From: Andeanibacterium fulvum
GTDB taxonomy: Bacteria > Pseudomonadota > Alphaproteobacteria > Sphingomonadales > Sphingomonadaceae
Direction: 5' to 3'
NCBI RefSeq assembly: GCF_037154085.1
Contig: NZ_JBANRM010000003.1
Coordinates: 248,001 to 312,000 of the forward strand
Length of the DNA: 64,000 bases
In this document: positions 26,249 through 35,225 of the stretch, in pieces
How the letters are laid out: each line of letters opens with the position of its first letter
Position numbering within the stretch: position 1 is the first letter of the stretch
Program-made: the position numbers and the translations under genes
The notes under the pieces: model-generated
The model's input: only the letters and a program-made list of their open reading frames with translations
Told to the model about the DNA's origin: nothing
Databases searched by the model: none

Positions 26249-28618
26249 ATGAGCAAGGCCTATAGCAACAAGGCGCTGCCCGCTGGCACGATCTTGCGCG
26301 AATGGCGCCTGGAACAGGTCCTTGGCGTGGGCGGCTTCGGTATCGTCTACAAGGGCCGGGGCATCTATTTCGACGAACTCGTCGCCATCAAGGAATACTT
26401 CCCCAGTTCGATCAGCGAGCGGGACGAGGACGCGACTGTCGTTCCCATCGATTCCGACGCCGAAGAAGTGCACGCTCTGGGCCTCAAGAAGTTCGTGGAA
26501 GAGGCCAAGCTGCTGTGGAACCTCTCCACCCCCACGCGCCACCCCAATATCGTGAGCGTGCGCAGCCTCTTCGAGATTCACGGCACCGCCTACATGGTGA
26601 TGGATTTCGAGGATGGCGTCTCGCTCTCCAGACTGCTGAAGCAGGGCACCCAGTTCAACGAACAGAGCCTGACCGCGCTGATCCGCCCGATCGCCGAAGG
26701 GCTTGAGCGTGCACATCGCGTGGGCGTGCTCCACCGCGACATCAAGCCGCCGAACATCCTGGTGAACGACGATGGGCGCCCGGTGCTGATCGATTTCGGC
26801 TCCGCACGCTTCGAATCCGGGGAAGCGACCAGCACCAAGGTCACCTTCCACACCCCGCCCTATGCGGCGATCGAACAATATGTGAAGACCTACGATCAGG
26901 GCCCGTGGACCGATATCTACGCGCTGGGCGTGGTGCTTTACGAATGCATCACCGGCGAGAAGCCGCCCGAAGTGCTTGAGCGCATGCATGGCGGGCTCGG
27001 CAAGCCGCTCGCCGATAGTAACTGGCCCGGCTACAGCAAGGGCTTCCTGCGCGCGGTCGATGCCGCGATGACGATCAAGCCCAGCGAACGCCCCCAGTCG
27101 ATCTCGCAATGGCTCGAACTGTTCGACCGGGGCGAAGACGCTCCCCTGCCCACCCCCGCGCCGGACGAGGAAGACGAGGACGCAACCCGCGTGTCTGCCT
27201 TCGTTTCCGCGCCGGAGGAACTGGTGCCGGTAGACCCGCCGGCCGAAGGCGTCGCCAAGGTGGAGCAGGTCGATATCGCGGTTCCCGACGATCCGAAGGA
27301 CGTCAGCTTCAAACGCGCCGGTCAGGACACCAGCGCAGGCAAGAAGGTGGCCGAGGTCCCGCCGCCGCCGGTGGAAGCCAAGGCCGAAGCACCGGCGCCT
27401 GGAAAGTCGGACAAGGCCGAAAAGACAGCGGAGGCAAAGCCAGCCGCGAAGGCGGAGAGTGCGGCCACGCCTCCGAAGAAGCCCACTGCCCCTGCCGCGA
27501 CGTCCGGCCCTGCCAAGAAGCTGAACCCTGCCATCATTGGCGGCGGCGCACTGGCACTGGTGCTGGCCGCAGCCGGCGGCTGGTATCTGTCCAGCGGTGA
27601 CACTGCGAGCCAGACGGACGAGGCGCTGCTGACCGGCGATGCCCTGCCTACCGAAGAGGTGGTGGAAGCAGTCAGTATCGAGGACGCAAGCGGTATCGGA
27701 GAAGCGGTTCAGGCATTGCTGAACGATGCTCGCCGCCTGCGCGCCCCTGCCGCCGCGCTGAAGGGCCTGGTCGATGCGGGCCCGCTGCTTGCGACACTCG
27801 ATGCCGAGCGGCAGAAGCTTACCGGCGATGCGGCCAAGGCCAAGGAAGACGAAATGGGCAAGGTGGCGCGCACCGCCGCCAGCCAGTTCGGCGCCGCGTT
27901 GGTAGCCGATGCCGATGGCCGGGCCCGCCGCCTCGCGGCTGACCTTCCCTGGGCCAATCCGCGCAGTCCCGGCGCAGCCGCCGGGGCGACGGCCGAACGG
28001 CAGAAAGTCGCAGCGGATATTCGCAGGGCATTGGGCGACATAAGGGGGGCTGCTGCGGCCTCCTCCAAGGCGACAGATACGGCGCAGGCACTGACGCTGG
28101 CCCGCCAGGCGCTCGCCCGTAACAGCGCCTATAACGCTCTGATCGGCCGGGCCTATCGCACCAAGGACGGTTCGTCGGAATCCGCCTCTGCCGCCAGCAC
28201 GGGCGAAACTCAGAGCACCGCGTCGCAAAACTCCGCAAGCAGTGCAGCCGAAACGGCGCAACCCGCCGCCGCCACTACGGCAGCCCAGCCCGCAGGCCGG
28301 GGCGAAGCGGCCACCGATGCGCAAAAACGCCAGCTCAAATCCGTGGTCGACAGTGCGAAGGACATCTCAAAGCAGGTCATCCGCCTTGGCGACCGCAACA
28401 AGCCGGGCGCCAATGCCACGGACGCGCAGAAGGACGGCTATCGCACCCGTCAGGCCAATGCCAACACGGCGCGCGATTACGAGAAATATCTCGACACGCT
28501 CACCAATTCGATGCGGGGCGCCCGGACGAAGGCGGAAGCCGATCAGCTTATCAGCCAGGCGAACCAGACGAAGTCCTATCTCTCGCAGCTTCTCTCCGGC
28601 TCCAAGGCGGCCGACTGA
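26249..28618 (+). CDS. Transmembrane Ser/Thr protein kinase (Hanks type)
   Basis: 789 residues. The kinase domain (about 15-290) has the glycine loop GVGGFGIVYKG, VAIKEY (catalytic Lys), HRDIKPPN (catalytic loop), LIDFGSARF (DFG) and YAAIEQY with WTDIYALGVVLYECITG. An alanine/proline/charged linker (about 300-420) leads to a single TM (about 427-447, IIGGGALALVLAAAGGWYL) and a 340-residue outer region rich in Ala, Arg and Gln with coiled-coil character and no recognised sensor domain. The start at 26249 has GGGAAG upstream; an ATG at 26195 is possible but adds non-conserved residues. It diverges from the PP2C gene across a shared 99-base promoter region. Confidence 0.92.
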   Translation: MSKAYSNKALPAGTILREWRLEQVLGVGGFGIVYKGRGIYFDELVAIKEYFPSSISERDEDATVVPIDSDAEEVHALGLKKFVEEAKLLWNLSTPTRHPNIVSVRSLFEIHGTAYMVMDFEDGVSLSRLLKQGTQFNEQSLTALIRPIAEGLERAHRVGVLHRDIKPPNILVNDDGRPVLIDFGSARFESGEATSTKVTFHTPPYAAIEQYVKTYDQGPWTDIYALGVVLYECITGEKPPEVLERMHGGLGKPLADSNWPGYSKGFLRAVDAAMTIKPSERPQSISQWLELFDRGEDAPLPTPAPDEEDEDATRVSAFVSAPEELVPVDPPAEGVAKVEQVDIAVPDDPKDVSFKRAGQDTSAGKKVAEVPPPPVEAKAEAPAPGKSDKAEKTAEAKPAAKAESAATPPKKPTAPAATSGPAKKLNPAIIGGGALALVLAAAGGWYLSSGDTASQTDEALLTGDALPTEEVVEAVSIEDASGIGEAVQALLNDARRLRAPAAALKGLVDAGPLLATLDAERQKLTGDAAKAKEDEMGKVARTAASQFGAALVADADGRARRLAADLPWANPRSPGAAAGATAERQKVAADIRRALGDIRGAAAASSKATDTAQALTLARQALARNSAYNALIGRAYRTKDGSSESASAASTGETQSTASQNSASSAAETAQPAAATTAAQPAGRGEAATDAQKRQLKSVVDSAKDISKQVIRLGDRNKPGANATDAQKDGYRTRQANANTARDYEKYLDTLTNSMRGARTKAEADQLISQANQTKSYLSQLLSGSKAAD

Positions 28619-28654
28619 CGCGCGTTTACAGGCAGTTAGGCGGGCGGCGGTTCA

Positions 28655-30034
28655 TCACGGAGCCCTGCCCGCTTGGCGCTCTTCCTCCATGATCCGGCTG
28701 ACCATGGCGCAATAGGGGCGCAGCGAGAGATATTTCATCGCAAGGCCTGCCGTGCCGAAGATGATCGCAATCGTCACCATCGAATAACGCAGCATGGCTT
28801 CGTCCCCGAAGACGTAGTCGGTGATGAGCGACACGGCGAGCGGCGCGATGGCCGATCCGACCACACTGATCATGAACAGGTAGATCGCGTTCACCTGGCC
28901 ACGGAACTCGTTGGGCGTCACGACCTGGATCGCCGCCACATAGCCCGGTGAGGCAATGCTCGAACAGAGCAGCGACACGGCCGAGCAGGCCATCGCCAGT
29001 TGCGGCGTGGGCATGAGCGGCTGGACCACGGCGAATGGCAGGGCGGAGGTCAGCCCGATCAGCGACAGGCGCAGCATCGCGCCGGGATCGCCGCGCCGGG
29101 CCAACCGCTCACCCAGCCATGCCCCGATGGCGAGGCCGACCGGGGTAGTCACCAGAGAGATCGTGCCCATCAATGGTCCGGCCGTCGCCGGTCCCCAGCC
29201 ATAGGTGCGCTCGTAGAACGGAATACGCCAGTGGAGCAGCCCGGTCAGTTCGATCTGCAGCAGTGCCACGCCGGCCAGAAAGAAGCCGAAGAAACGGAAA
29301 TTGCCACGAATGAAGCGCAACACTTCCAGCAGCGGCGGCTTGTCCGCGCTTCTGCGCCCGCGCCGTGCAGGCTCCCTGACGGTGAGAAGGAATATCAGCG
29401 CCACGACGATTCCGGGGGAGCCCACCAGCAGCAGCACGATCTGCCAGTCGCGGAACAATATGCCGAAAGGGCCGGCAATGTCCCTGCCCTCGAAATGGCC
29501 GAGCAGCATGCCGCCCGCAATGAGCGAAAACGCCATCCCGCCCACGATGCCCATGGAATAGAGCGACATGGCCCGCGCCAGTTTCTCGCGAGGGACAAGG
29601 TCCGAGATCATCGACAGCGCATTGGGGCCCTTGAGCGATTCGCCTGCCCCGGTGCCAGCGCGCGACAGGAAGAGATGCCAGAAATTCTGGGCGAGCGAAC
29701 CCAAGGCGGTGGCCGCGCTCCAGAGGGTGATGCCGAAGGACAGGATCAACTTGCGGTTGCGTGTATCCGCAAGGCGCGAGAGCGGCAGCCCGACCATGGC
29801 ATAGACCCCGGAAAAGGCGATCCCGCTGAGCAGGCCGATCTCCGTGTCGGACAGGCCAAGATCCCGCTTTATCGGCTGGATCAACAGCGAGAGAATTCCG
29901 CGATCGATGCTGTCCAGTGCGTTGATCAGGCCTAGCATCGCGATAGCATACCAAGCCACGGCTGCCTTGGGGTAAGGCGACCGCACCCCGCCTTGTAACG
30001 CACCGTATTCCGGCGCTTTTCTATCCTCTTCCAT
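28655..30034 (-). CDS. MFS transporter, Spinster-like
   Basis: 459 residues with 12 predicted TM segments. The N-terminal half carries LINALDSIDRGILSLLIQPI and the MFS loop 2-3 motif LPLSRLADTRNRK; it resembles the Spinster-like branch common beside TonB receptors in sphingomonads. The start at 30034 is favoured; a TTG at 30073 has no ribosome site. The substrate is unknown. It is convergent with the kinase gene (36-base gap) and diverges from a large TonB receptor, so outer- and inner-membrane uptake may be co-controlled from 30.03-30.49 kb. Confidence 0.85.
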   Translation of the reverse strand: MEEDRKAPEYGALQGGVRSPYPKAAVAWYAIAMLGLINALDSIDRGILSLLIQPIKRDLGLSDTEIGLLSGIAFSGVYAMVGLPLSRLADTRNRKLILSFGITLWSAATALGSLAQNFWHLFLSRAGTGAGESLKGPNALSMISDLVPREKLARAMSLYSMGIVGGMAFSLIAGGMLLGHFEGRDIAGPFGILFRDWQIVLLLVGSPGIVVALIFLLTVREPARRGRRSADKPPLLEVLRFIRGNFRFFGFFLAGVALLQIELTGLLHWRIPFYERTYGWGPATAGPLMGTISLVTTPVGLAIGAWLGERLARRGDPGAMLRLSLIGLTSALPFAVVQPLMPTPQLAMACSAVSLLCSSIASPGYVAAIQVVTPNEFRGQVNAIYLFMISVVGSAIAPLAVSLITDYVFGDEAMLRYSMVTIAIIFGTAGLAMKYLSLRPYCAMVSRIMEEERQAGRAP

Positions 30035-30485
30035 GGCCTGCGCCCCTGTTCTGACGGAGATCGTCTTCGGCAATGGCGAAGAGGGCTATCTCGCCCCGAA
30101 TATATTAAGCAAGCAAATTATTAGATATCTATTGGATCGCCTCATGCGTGGCCAGAGGCGGACAAAGTCAATCTCTAGCTAATGATTTTATCACTATCTG
30201 CTAGTGTTGCATTCGTTAGCTAGATAAGTATTATGTCCTTGTCGGGCGGTGCCCGATCCGGGCTGCTGCGCGCGCTGCATCCGGTGAAACGGGCGCTGGC
30301 GGAGTCTCGTCGCCATAGCCTGCTTCAACCCGTCGGCAGGCGGACACTTGCCGCAACAACGACGGCCACCACGTGGGCGGCCGTGTGATTTCGCGCAACC
30401 ACTAAACAAAACGCAGTGCCAGGGCGCTTTCGGAACACGGTCAAACGGACCGGCCGAGACCTCGGGGAAGATTTGGGAGGATGAG
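30035..30485. promoter_or_regulatory. AT-rich divergent control region between MFS and TonB receptor genes
   Basis: A 451-base gap. The part from 30095 to 30235 is strikingly AT-rich against the rest of the window. It holds TTAAGCAAGCAAATTATTAG at 30105-30124 and a pair of inverted sites, CTAGCTAA near 30175 and TTAGCTAG at 30216-30223, separated by about 30 bases. The TTAGC half-site is shared with other promoters at 34.35, 35.0-35.1 and 54.4 kb. A GC hairpin centred on CCACGTGG lies near 30365-30380 in the receptor 5' leader. Confidence 0.5.
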
Positions 30486-33400
30486 ATGTTGAAGGGACGT
30501 TCCCTGGCCAGGCTTGGCCAGAATATATTTGCGTGTTCCAGCGTGATTGCCATCGCCGTGAGTGCCACCTCGGCACAGGCCCAGGATCAGGGCCAGAACG
30601 GGGCCACTGCACAGGCGACCGCCGCACAATATGACGATCAGGCTATCGTCGTGACCGGCTCGCGCATCGTGCGGCGGGATTATGACTCGGATTCGCCCAT
30701 CGTCACGATCGCACCCGAAATGCTCGAGGATTCCGGCTCGGTCTCGCTGGACGAACAGCTCAAGGAACTGCCGCAATTCACCGGCGGCGCCGGCGCGCAG
30801 GTCAGTTCGCGCGACGTGCAGCAATTGCCCACCAACAGCCCGGGCATCGCCACGGTCAACCTGCGCGGCCTTGGCTCCAACCGCACGCTCGTGCTGCTGG
30901 ACGGGCGCCGGGTCCAACCCGCCAACGCGACCATGGTGGTCGACACGAACGTCATCCCGAAGGCGGCCATTTCGGGAGTGGAAGTCATCACCGGCGGCGC
31001 CGCCTCCACCTATGGCGCGGATGCCGTGGCCGGTGTGGTGAACTTCCAGCTCAAGCGGAACTTCTCGGGCATCGACATCGACACCCAATACGGCATCACG
31101 GAACGCGGCGATGGCGGCACGTGGGACGTTTCCGCCCTTGTAGGTTCGAACTTCGCGGATGATCGCGGCAATGCGATCCTGGGCGTCAACTTCTCCGACC
31201 GCCGCGAAGTGTACGAACAGGACATTCCCTTCTTCGAACGCTCGCTGAGGGACCCCAACTTCACCGGCGGCGGCACTTTCCCGCTCTTCCCCGGCTACAC
31301 CCTGTTTCCGACTGCCAACCTGGTCACTTTCGATTACGGCAGCACGAACAATTACCCCACCCAGGCGGCAATCGACGCCGTGTTCCAGAAATACGGCTAT
31401 GCCGCTGGAGACGTGCCGACCGGCGCCAATACCGATCTGTTCTTCAATTCGGACGGCACTTTGTTCAGCACGGCTCCCGGCAAGATTTCCGGTAAGCCCG
31501 CCGTCAATTACAAGGGCACGGCCTATCCGGATACGCGCCTGCTGGCGAACGGTTCGCTCGCGCCCAACATCTCGACGGCCTATGCCTCGATCCCAATGCG
31601 GCGCTATTCGCTGTTCGGCCACGCCTATTACGACGTGACCGACGACATCACCCTCTACGTCCAAGGGCTGTTCAACCAGTCGGATGTGGAAACCCAGTCC
31701 ACCTATTCCAGCGTGGCGGATCAGTGGGGCATCGGCGTGACTTTCGATGCGGCGACCTGCGGCGCGGCGGTGGGCCATCCGGTCCCGCAGGACCTGTGCG
31801 ATGTCCTGCGCAGCCGCCCCAATCCGAACGGGCCGTGGGAACTTAACTGGCCCGCGACCTATCTCGGCCCGCAAAAGCTGAAGACGACGCTGACCACTTA
31901 CGAAGTGCTGGTGGGCGCCCGCGGCAATCTGCCCTTCTCGGACTGGACCTTCGATATCTTCGCCTCGCACGGTCGCACCGGGCAGGAGACGACCTATGAG
32001 AACTTCGTCGTCCTCAGTCAGGCGCAGAAGCTGGTATCGCTGCCGAATTACGGCGCGAACTCCACCTTCTACAATCCTCGCGTGGGCCTTGATGCAAAGT
32101 GCACCAGTGGCCTCAATCCCTTCACGGTGACTGCCGTTTCGGACGATTGCCACGACCTCATTTCACCCGACCTGCACACACTGACCTGGCTGACGCAGGA
32201 TCAGGTGGAAGCGAACTTCCAAGGCTCGCTCTTCGCCCTTCCGGCGGGCGACGTCCGCGCAGCAATTGGCGCCGCCTATCGCGAGAACGATTACGACTAC
32301 TCGCCCGACGCAGCCTTCCGCAGCGACAATCTGACCTCGCTCACCACCGGCGTGTTCAGCGTGCTGCCGGCGAGCGGCTCGATCGACGTGAAGGAGATTT
32401 ACGGCGAAGTCCTGGTTCCGGTGTTGTCCGACGTACCGGGCATTCAGGAACTGACGCTCAATGCCGGTATCCGCTATTCGGATTACAACACGGCCGGCGG
32501 CGTCACGACCTGGAAGACCACGGCCGATTGGCAGGTCGTGGACTGGTTGAAGCTGCGTGGCGGCTATCAATATGCCAACCGCGCGCCGAACATCGCCGAA
32601 CTGTTCCAGCCCGGCACTTACCAGACCGTCGGCTGGGCGGATCACGATCCATGCTCCAACCTTACCCTGGCGGATTACGGCAATGTCGCGCGCAATCCGG
32701 ACCGGGCGAAGGTGCAGGCGTTGTGCAACGCGATTGCGGGCACGACGAACGTGATCAACGATTCCTATGTCGGTAACCAGCCGCGCCTGTTCGTACTCGG
32801 ACGCGACTATGTGGTGGGCAACCCCGATGTGAAGTCGGAAACCGCCAAGACATGGACGCTGGGCGGCGTTGTTCGCGCGCCTACGACGTCGGAATGGCTG
32901 CGCAATCTCAGCCTCTCGGTCGACTATTACAATATCCGCGTTGATGGGGCGATCCAGTCTGCCTCGACCCAGTTCGTGTATGAACAATGCTTCAACAAGG
33001 ACGGGGCCAGCAACCCGACCTACGATGCGAACAACCAGTATTGCCAGCTCATCAATCGTGACTCCACGACCGGTTTCTGGCTGTCGACCACGGCGGAATA
33101 CCAGAACCTCGGCATGCTCGCGACATCCGGCATCGACGCTTCGCTCGACTGGCGGGTCCCCGCTCCGGGCATCGGCGAGGAGGGTTCGGTGTTTCTCAAC
33201 CTGTCCTTCAACTGGCTCGAGAAGTTCGACGTGCAGGCTGTGCCGGGCGGTTCGGTCACCCATTACAAGGGCACCAATGGCTTCGGCGCGCAGTTCGACT
33301 GGCGACTGAATACCACCCTGGGTTACGATTTCGGTCTGGGGAGCCTGTCGCTCAGCTGGCGCCACCGGCCCGAGATCCAGCCGACCGCAACGGGCTCGAT

Positions 33401-33614
33401 CCCGGTCAAGAGCTACGACATCTTCGATCTGGCGGGCCGCGTGAAGGTGAACGACGCGCTCTCGCTGCGCTTCGGGGTGGAAAACCTGTTCGACCAGGAG
33501 CCGCCTGCCGTGGGCGCCGTTCCGGGCGGAAATTCCGCTTCCGGCACGACCGATGCGAGCGTGTACGACATTCTCGGCCGCCGCTTCTACCTCGGCATCA
33601 AGGCCTCGCTCTGA
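30486..33614 (+). CDS. TonB-dependent outer-membrane receptor
   Basis: 1042 residues, in the large 'Oar-like/sphingomonad' size class. A signal peptide ends at SAQAQ, a TonB-box-like AIVVTGSRI follows, and the plug (about 60-190) has VNLRGLGSNRTLVLLDGRRVQ and VITGGAASTYGADAVAGVVNF. The 22-strand barrel ends with GRRFYLGIKASL and a plain C-terminal hydrophobic residue. The start at 30486 has GGGAGG five bases upstream. The ligand is unknown; the adjoining MFS, MarR, GST and tannase-family genes suggest an aromatic ester or similar compound (inference). Two hairpins follow the stop. Confidence 0.92.
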   Translation: MLKGRSLARLGQNIFACSSVIAIAVSATSAQAQDQGQNGATAQATAAQYDDQAIVVTGSRIVRRDYDSDSPIVTIAPEMLEDSGSVSLDEQLKELPQFTGGAGAQVSSRDVQQLPTNSPGIATVNLRGLGSNRTLVLLDGRRVQPANATMVVDTNVIPKAAISGVEVITGGAASTYGADAVAGVVNFQLKRNFSGIDIDTQYGITERGDGGTWDVSALVGSNFADDRGNAILGVNFSDRREVYEQDIPFFERSLRDPNFTGGGTFPLFPGYTLFPTANLVTFDYGSTNNYPTQAAIDAVFQKYGYAAGDVPTGANTDLFFNSDGTLFSTAPGKISGKPAVNYKGTAYPDTRLLANGSLAPNISTAYASIPMRRYSLFGHAYYDVTDDITLYVQGLFNQSDVETQSTYSSVADQWGIGVTFDAATCGAAVGHPVPQDLCDVLRSRPNPNGPWELNWPATYLGPQKLKTTLTTYEVLVGARGNLPFSDWTFDIFASHGRTGQETTYENFVVLSQAQKLVSLPNYGANSTFYNPRVGLDAKCTSGLNPFTVTAVSDDCHDLISPDLHTLTWLTQDQVEANFQGSLFALPAGDVRAAIGAAYRENDYDYSPDAAFRSDNLTSLTTGVFSVLPASGSIDVKEIYGEVLVPVLSDVPGIQELTLNAGIRYSDYNTAGGVTTWKTTADWQVVDWLKLRGGYQYANRAPNIAELFQPGTYQTVGWADHDPCSNLTLADYGNVARNPDRAKVQALCNAIAGTTNVINDSYVGNQPRLFVLGRDYVVGNPDVKSETAKTWTLGGVVRAPTTSEWLRNLSLSVDYYNIRVDGAIQSASTQFVYEQCFNKDGASNPTYDANNQYCQLINRDSTTGFWLSTTAEYQNLGMLATSGIDASLDWRVPAPGIGEEGSVFLNLSFNWLEKFDVQAVPGGSVTHYKGTNGFGAQFDWRLNTTLGYDFGLGSLSLSWRHRPEIQPTATGSIPVKSYDIFDLAGRVKVNDALSLRFGVENLFDQEPPAVGAVPGGNSASGTTDASVYDILGRRFYLGIKASL

Positions 33615-33626
33615 TCTTGATCCCAC

Positions 33627-33651
33627 CCGCCCTGCCCCTGCGGCAGGGCGG
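33627..33651 (+). terminator. Hairpin after the TonB receptor (no T-run)
   Basis: CCGCCCTGCC and GGCAGGGCGG pair perfectly around a 5-base loop, 13 bases after the stop. There is no T-tract, so it may protect the 3' end rather than terminate. Confidence 0.5.
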
Positions 33652-33710
33652 CCGTGGAGAGGCTGGGCAAGCCACTCACTGCTTGCTCAGGCATTGACCT
33701 CCCACGCACT

Positions 33711-33746
33711 GAGGCCCCGCAATGCACATTGCGGGGCCTCTTCTTT
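33711..33746 (+). terminator. Rho-independent terminator
   Basis: A 13-bp stem GAGGCCCCGCAAT/ATTGCGGGGCCTC with a 4-base loop is followed by TTCTTT. It ends the receptor transcript and separates it from the convergent minus-strand gene. Confidence 0.85.
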
Positions 33747-33767
33747 GCATAGTTCACGCAAGTCGCG

Positions 33768-34280
33768 TCAATCGAGCCGTTCGCAACGATAGGTGGTGCG
33801 TCCGACCTTGCAGCGATAACCGCCCATCGAAGCCTTCATGGCCGCAAATTCCGTTCCCGCATCCGGCACGCTGCGGATCGTCTCGGAAGAGGTCTGCCGC
33901 CAGACCGCGCCTTCGGCAGTGACGACGAGCAGGCTGCCCTTGCCCACCAGCTTTGCGAAGGCGACCTGGCCCTTCACTTCTTCCAGCTTGCCGGGTGAGA
34001 CGGTGCGGGGTGCTTCGGCTACCGCTTGCGGCTTTTCCTTAGCGGGGCGCTGGCCGAAGGTTTCGCGCTGTTCGGTCACTTCCCGCTGCGGATCGAGCAG
34101 CCCTGCGCGGCGGAGTACCTCGTCCATGCAGGCGTGGCGCCCGGCGCTGCGATCTTCCCCGGCGCAGCGGGCAATCTCCTGCCAGTTCGCGGCCGGATCC
34201 ACCCCTGCTCCCTGCGCCAGTGCCGTCCCGGCCGCCAGCAGGGCGCAGCCGCCCAGCGCCACGACATGCAATTTGCCCAT
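33768..34280 (-). CDS. Small exported protein, unknown function
   Basis: 170 residues with a signal peptide (cleavage near ALAQG). The mature part has a cysteine pair in IARCAGEDRSAGRHACMDEVLRRAGLL, a lysine/proline linker, a short beta-rich segment (GQVAFAKLVGKGSLLVVTAEGAVWRQT) and a C-terminal GYRCKVGRTTYRCERLD with two more cysteines. Four cysteines suggest two disulfides in the periplasm. No family recognised. GGAGGAG supports the start. A TTAGC-type site lies 70-90 bases upstream, so it may belong to the same regulon as its neighbours. Confidence 0.65.
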   Translation of the reverse strand: MGKLHVVALGGCALLAAGTALAQGAGVDPAANWQEIARCAGEDRSAGRHACMDEVLRRAGLLDPQREVTEQRETFGQRPAKEKPQAVAEAPRTVSPGKLEEVKGQVAFAKLVGKGSLLVVTAEGAVWRQTSSETIRSVPDAGTEFAAMKASMGGYRCKVGRTTYRCERLD

Positions 34281-34348
34281 ATGTTCTCTCCTCCCCGGAA
34301 CCCGGCGACATTTCGGCATGCACGCACCATGAGGCGCCGGCGCCGAAA

Positions 34349-34372
34349 TTAAATCGCTTGCTAATTATTAGC
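34349..34372. promoter_or_regulatory. TTAGC-type operator, upstream of the 34.28 kb gene
   Basis: On the minus strand it reads ATTAGCAAGCGATTTAA. It also contains a perfect palindrome GCTAAT-T-ATTAGC (34360-34372). It lies in the control region of the small exported protein gene, between it and the end of the MarR gene. Confidence 0.5.
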
Positions 34373-34407
34373 AGGAGAGGAACCCGGTGCAAGGCCCGGC
34401 AGGCAAC

Positions 34408-34926
34408 CTAGTCCTCGGTCTCGGGCAAGCCGGCGTCGAGCCGGGCCAGCAGCACTTCCAGAACCGCATTGACCTGCAGGATCTGCTCATCGGTGAACCC
34501 ATCGAGCAGCCGCGCGCGCATCGCATCGGATATGGCGAAAATCTTCGCCAGTTCGGCCTCGCCATTGCCGGTCAGCCGCAACTGGTTGGTACGCCGGTCA
34601 TTGGGATCGGGCAGGCGCTCCACCAAGCTGTCCTTCTCGAGCGAATCCAGCATGCGAGTGAGCGTGGGCCCTTCGATCCGCAGACGCCGCGCAATATCCA
34701 CCTGCGGGCTGAGCGGCGGGGAATTGAGGATGGCGGACATCGCCTCCATTCTGGCCGAGCTTTGATCGATCGGACGCAGTTTCTCGTCGAGCAGGGAACG
34801 CCAGCGCCGCGCGGTCAGCACCATATGCACGGTCAGCCGGATTTCCGGCGTGGATCGCCCTTCGCGATAGAGAGTGAAGCTGCTCTTCACCCCTCGCCTG
34901 CGCTTTGCCCCGCCATCTGAGGTCAT
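34408..34926 (-). CDS. MarR-family transcriptional regulator
   Basis: 172 residues. A winged helix-turn-helix is clear: LSPQVDIARRLRIEGPTLTRMLDSLEKDSLVERLPDPNDRRTNQLRLT, with the conserved wing DPNDRRT. Flanking helices form the dimer interface. MarR proteins commonly repress divergent catabolic or efflux genes and are released by phenolic ligands. It diverges from a GST gene across a 299-base gap with two TTAGC-type sites, so self-regulation and control of the GST-tannase unit are likely. The start at 34926 (MTSDGG) is preferred to an upstream ATG at 34989. Confidence 0.9.
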   Translation of the reverse strand: MTSDGGAKRRRGVKSSFTLYREGRSTPEIRLTVHMVLTARRWRSLLDEKLRPIDQSSARMEAMSAILNSPPLSPQVDIARRLRIEGPTLTRMLDSLEKDSLVERLPDPNDRRTNQLRLTGNGEAELAKIFAISDAMRARLLDGFTDEQILQVNAVLEVLLARLDAGLPETED

Positions 34927-35028
34927 AGCCTGCCCAATCCAGCCTTTCGCCTGCCGACGCCGCGCGCCATCCGCGCATCGCAAGCCCATACGCCTGTCCG
35001 GAATGGATGGAAGTGCCTATCGCCCGGT

Positions 35029-35054
35029 ACTTAGCAAACGAACCAGATTGCTAC
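35029..35054. promoter_or_regulatory. TTAGC-type operator 1 in the marR-GST gap
   Basis: TTAGCAAACGA followed ten bases on by TTGCTA makes a TAGCAA/TTGCTA inverted repeat. It lies about 105 bases upstream of the MarR start. Confidence 0.5.
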
Positions 35055-35100
35055 ACCTGTCTGGAAATCCGCAGCCCGGCAATCTGCCGTTCCTGCGGCA

Positions 35101-35120
35101 CTTAATTTGTTCGCTAATCC
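35101..35120. promoter_or_regulatory. TTAGC-type operator 2 in the marR-GST gap
   Basis: On the minus strand it reads GATTAGCGAACAAATTAAG, matching the TTAGCRARCRA pattern. It lies about 105 bases upstream of the GST start, where it could cover the GST promoter. Confidence 0.5.
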
Positions 35121-35225
35121 ATGCATTTCTAATGATTGAAGCGAAATACCGCTGCCCGACCTGCCGCATTGCGTTCCCCCGTCTCTCCGCAGTAGAGCGC
35201 CTTCGATTTGAGGAGAGGCAATACG

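Noticed and set aside
24166..28618. Kinase/phosphatase/FHA set as a type VI secretion regulator
   Set aside because: Such modules control T6SS, but no T6SS structural gene is present in the window and the FHA here is fused to a TIR.
30441..33626. Two long antisense open frames under the TonB receptor
   Set aside because: Shadow frames from third-position GC bias; the plus-strand receptor is certain.
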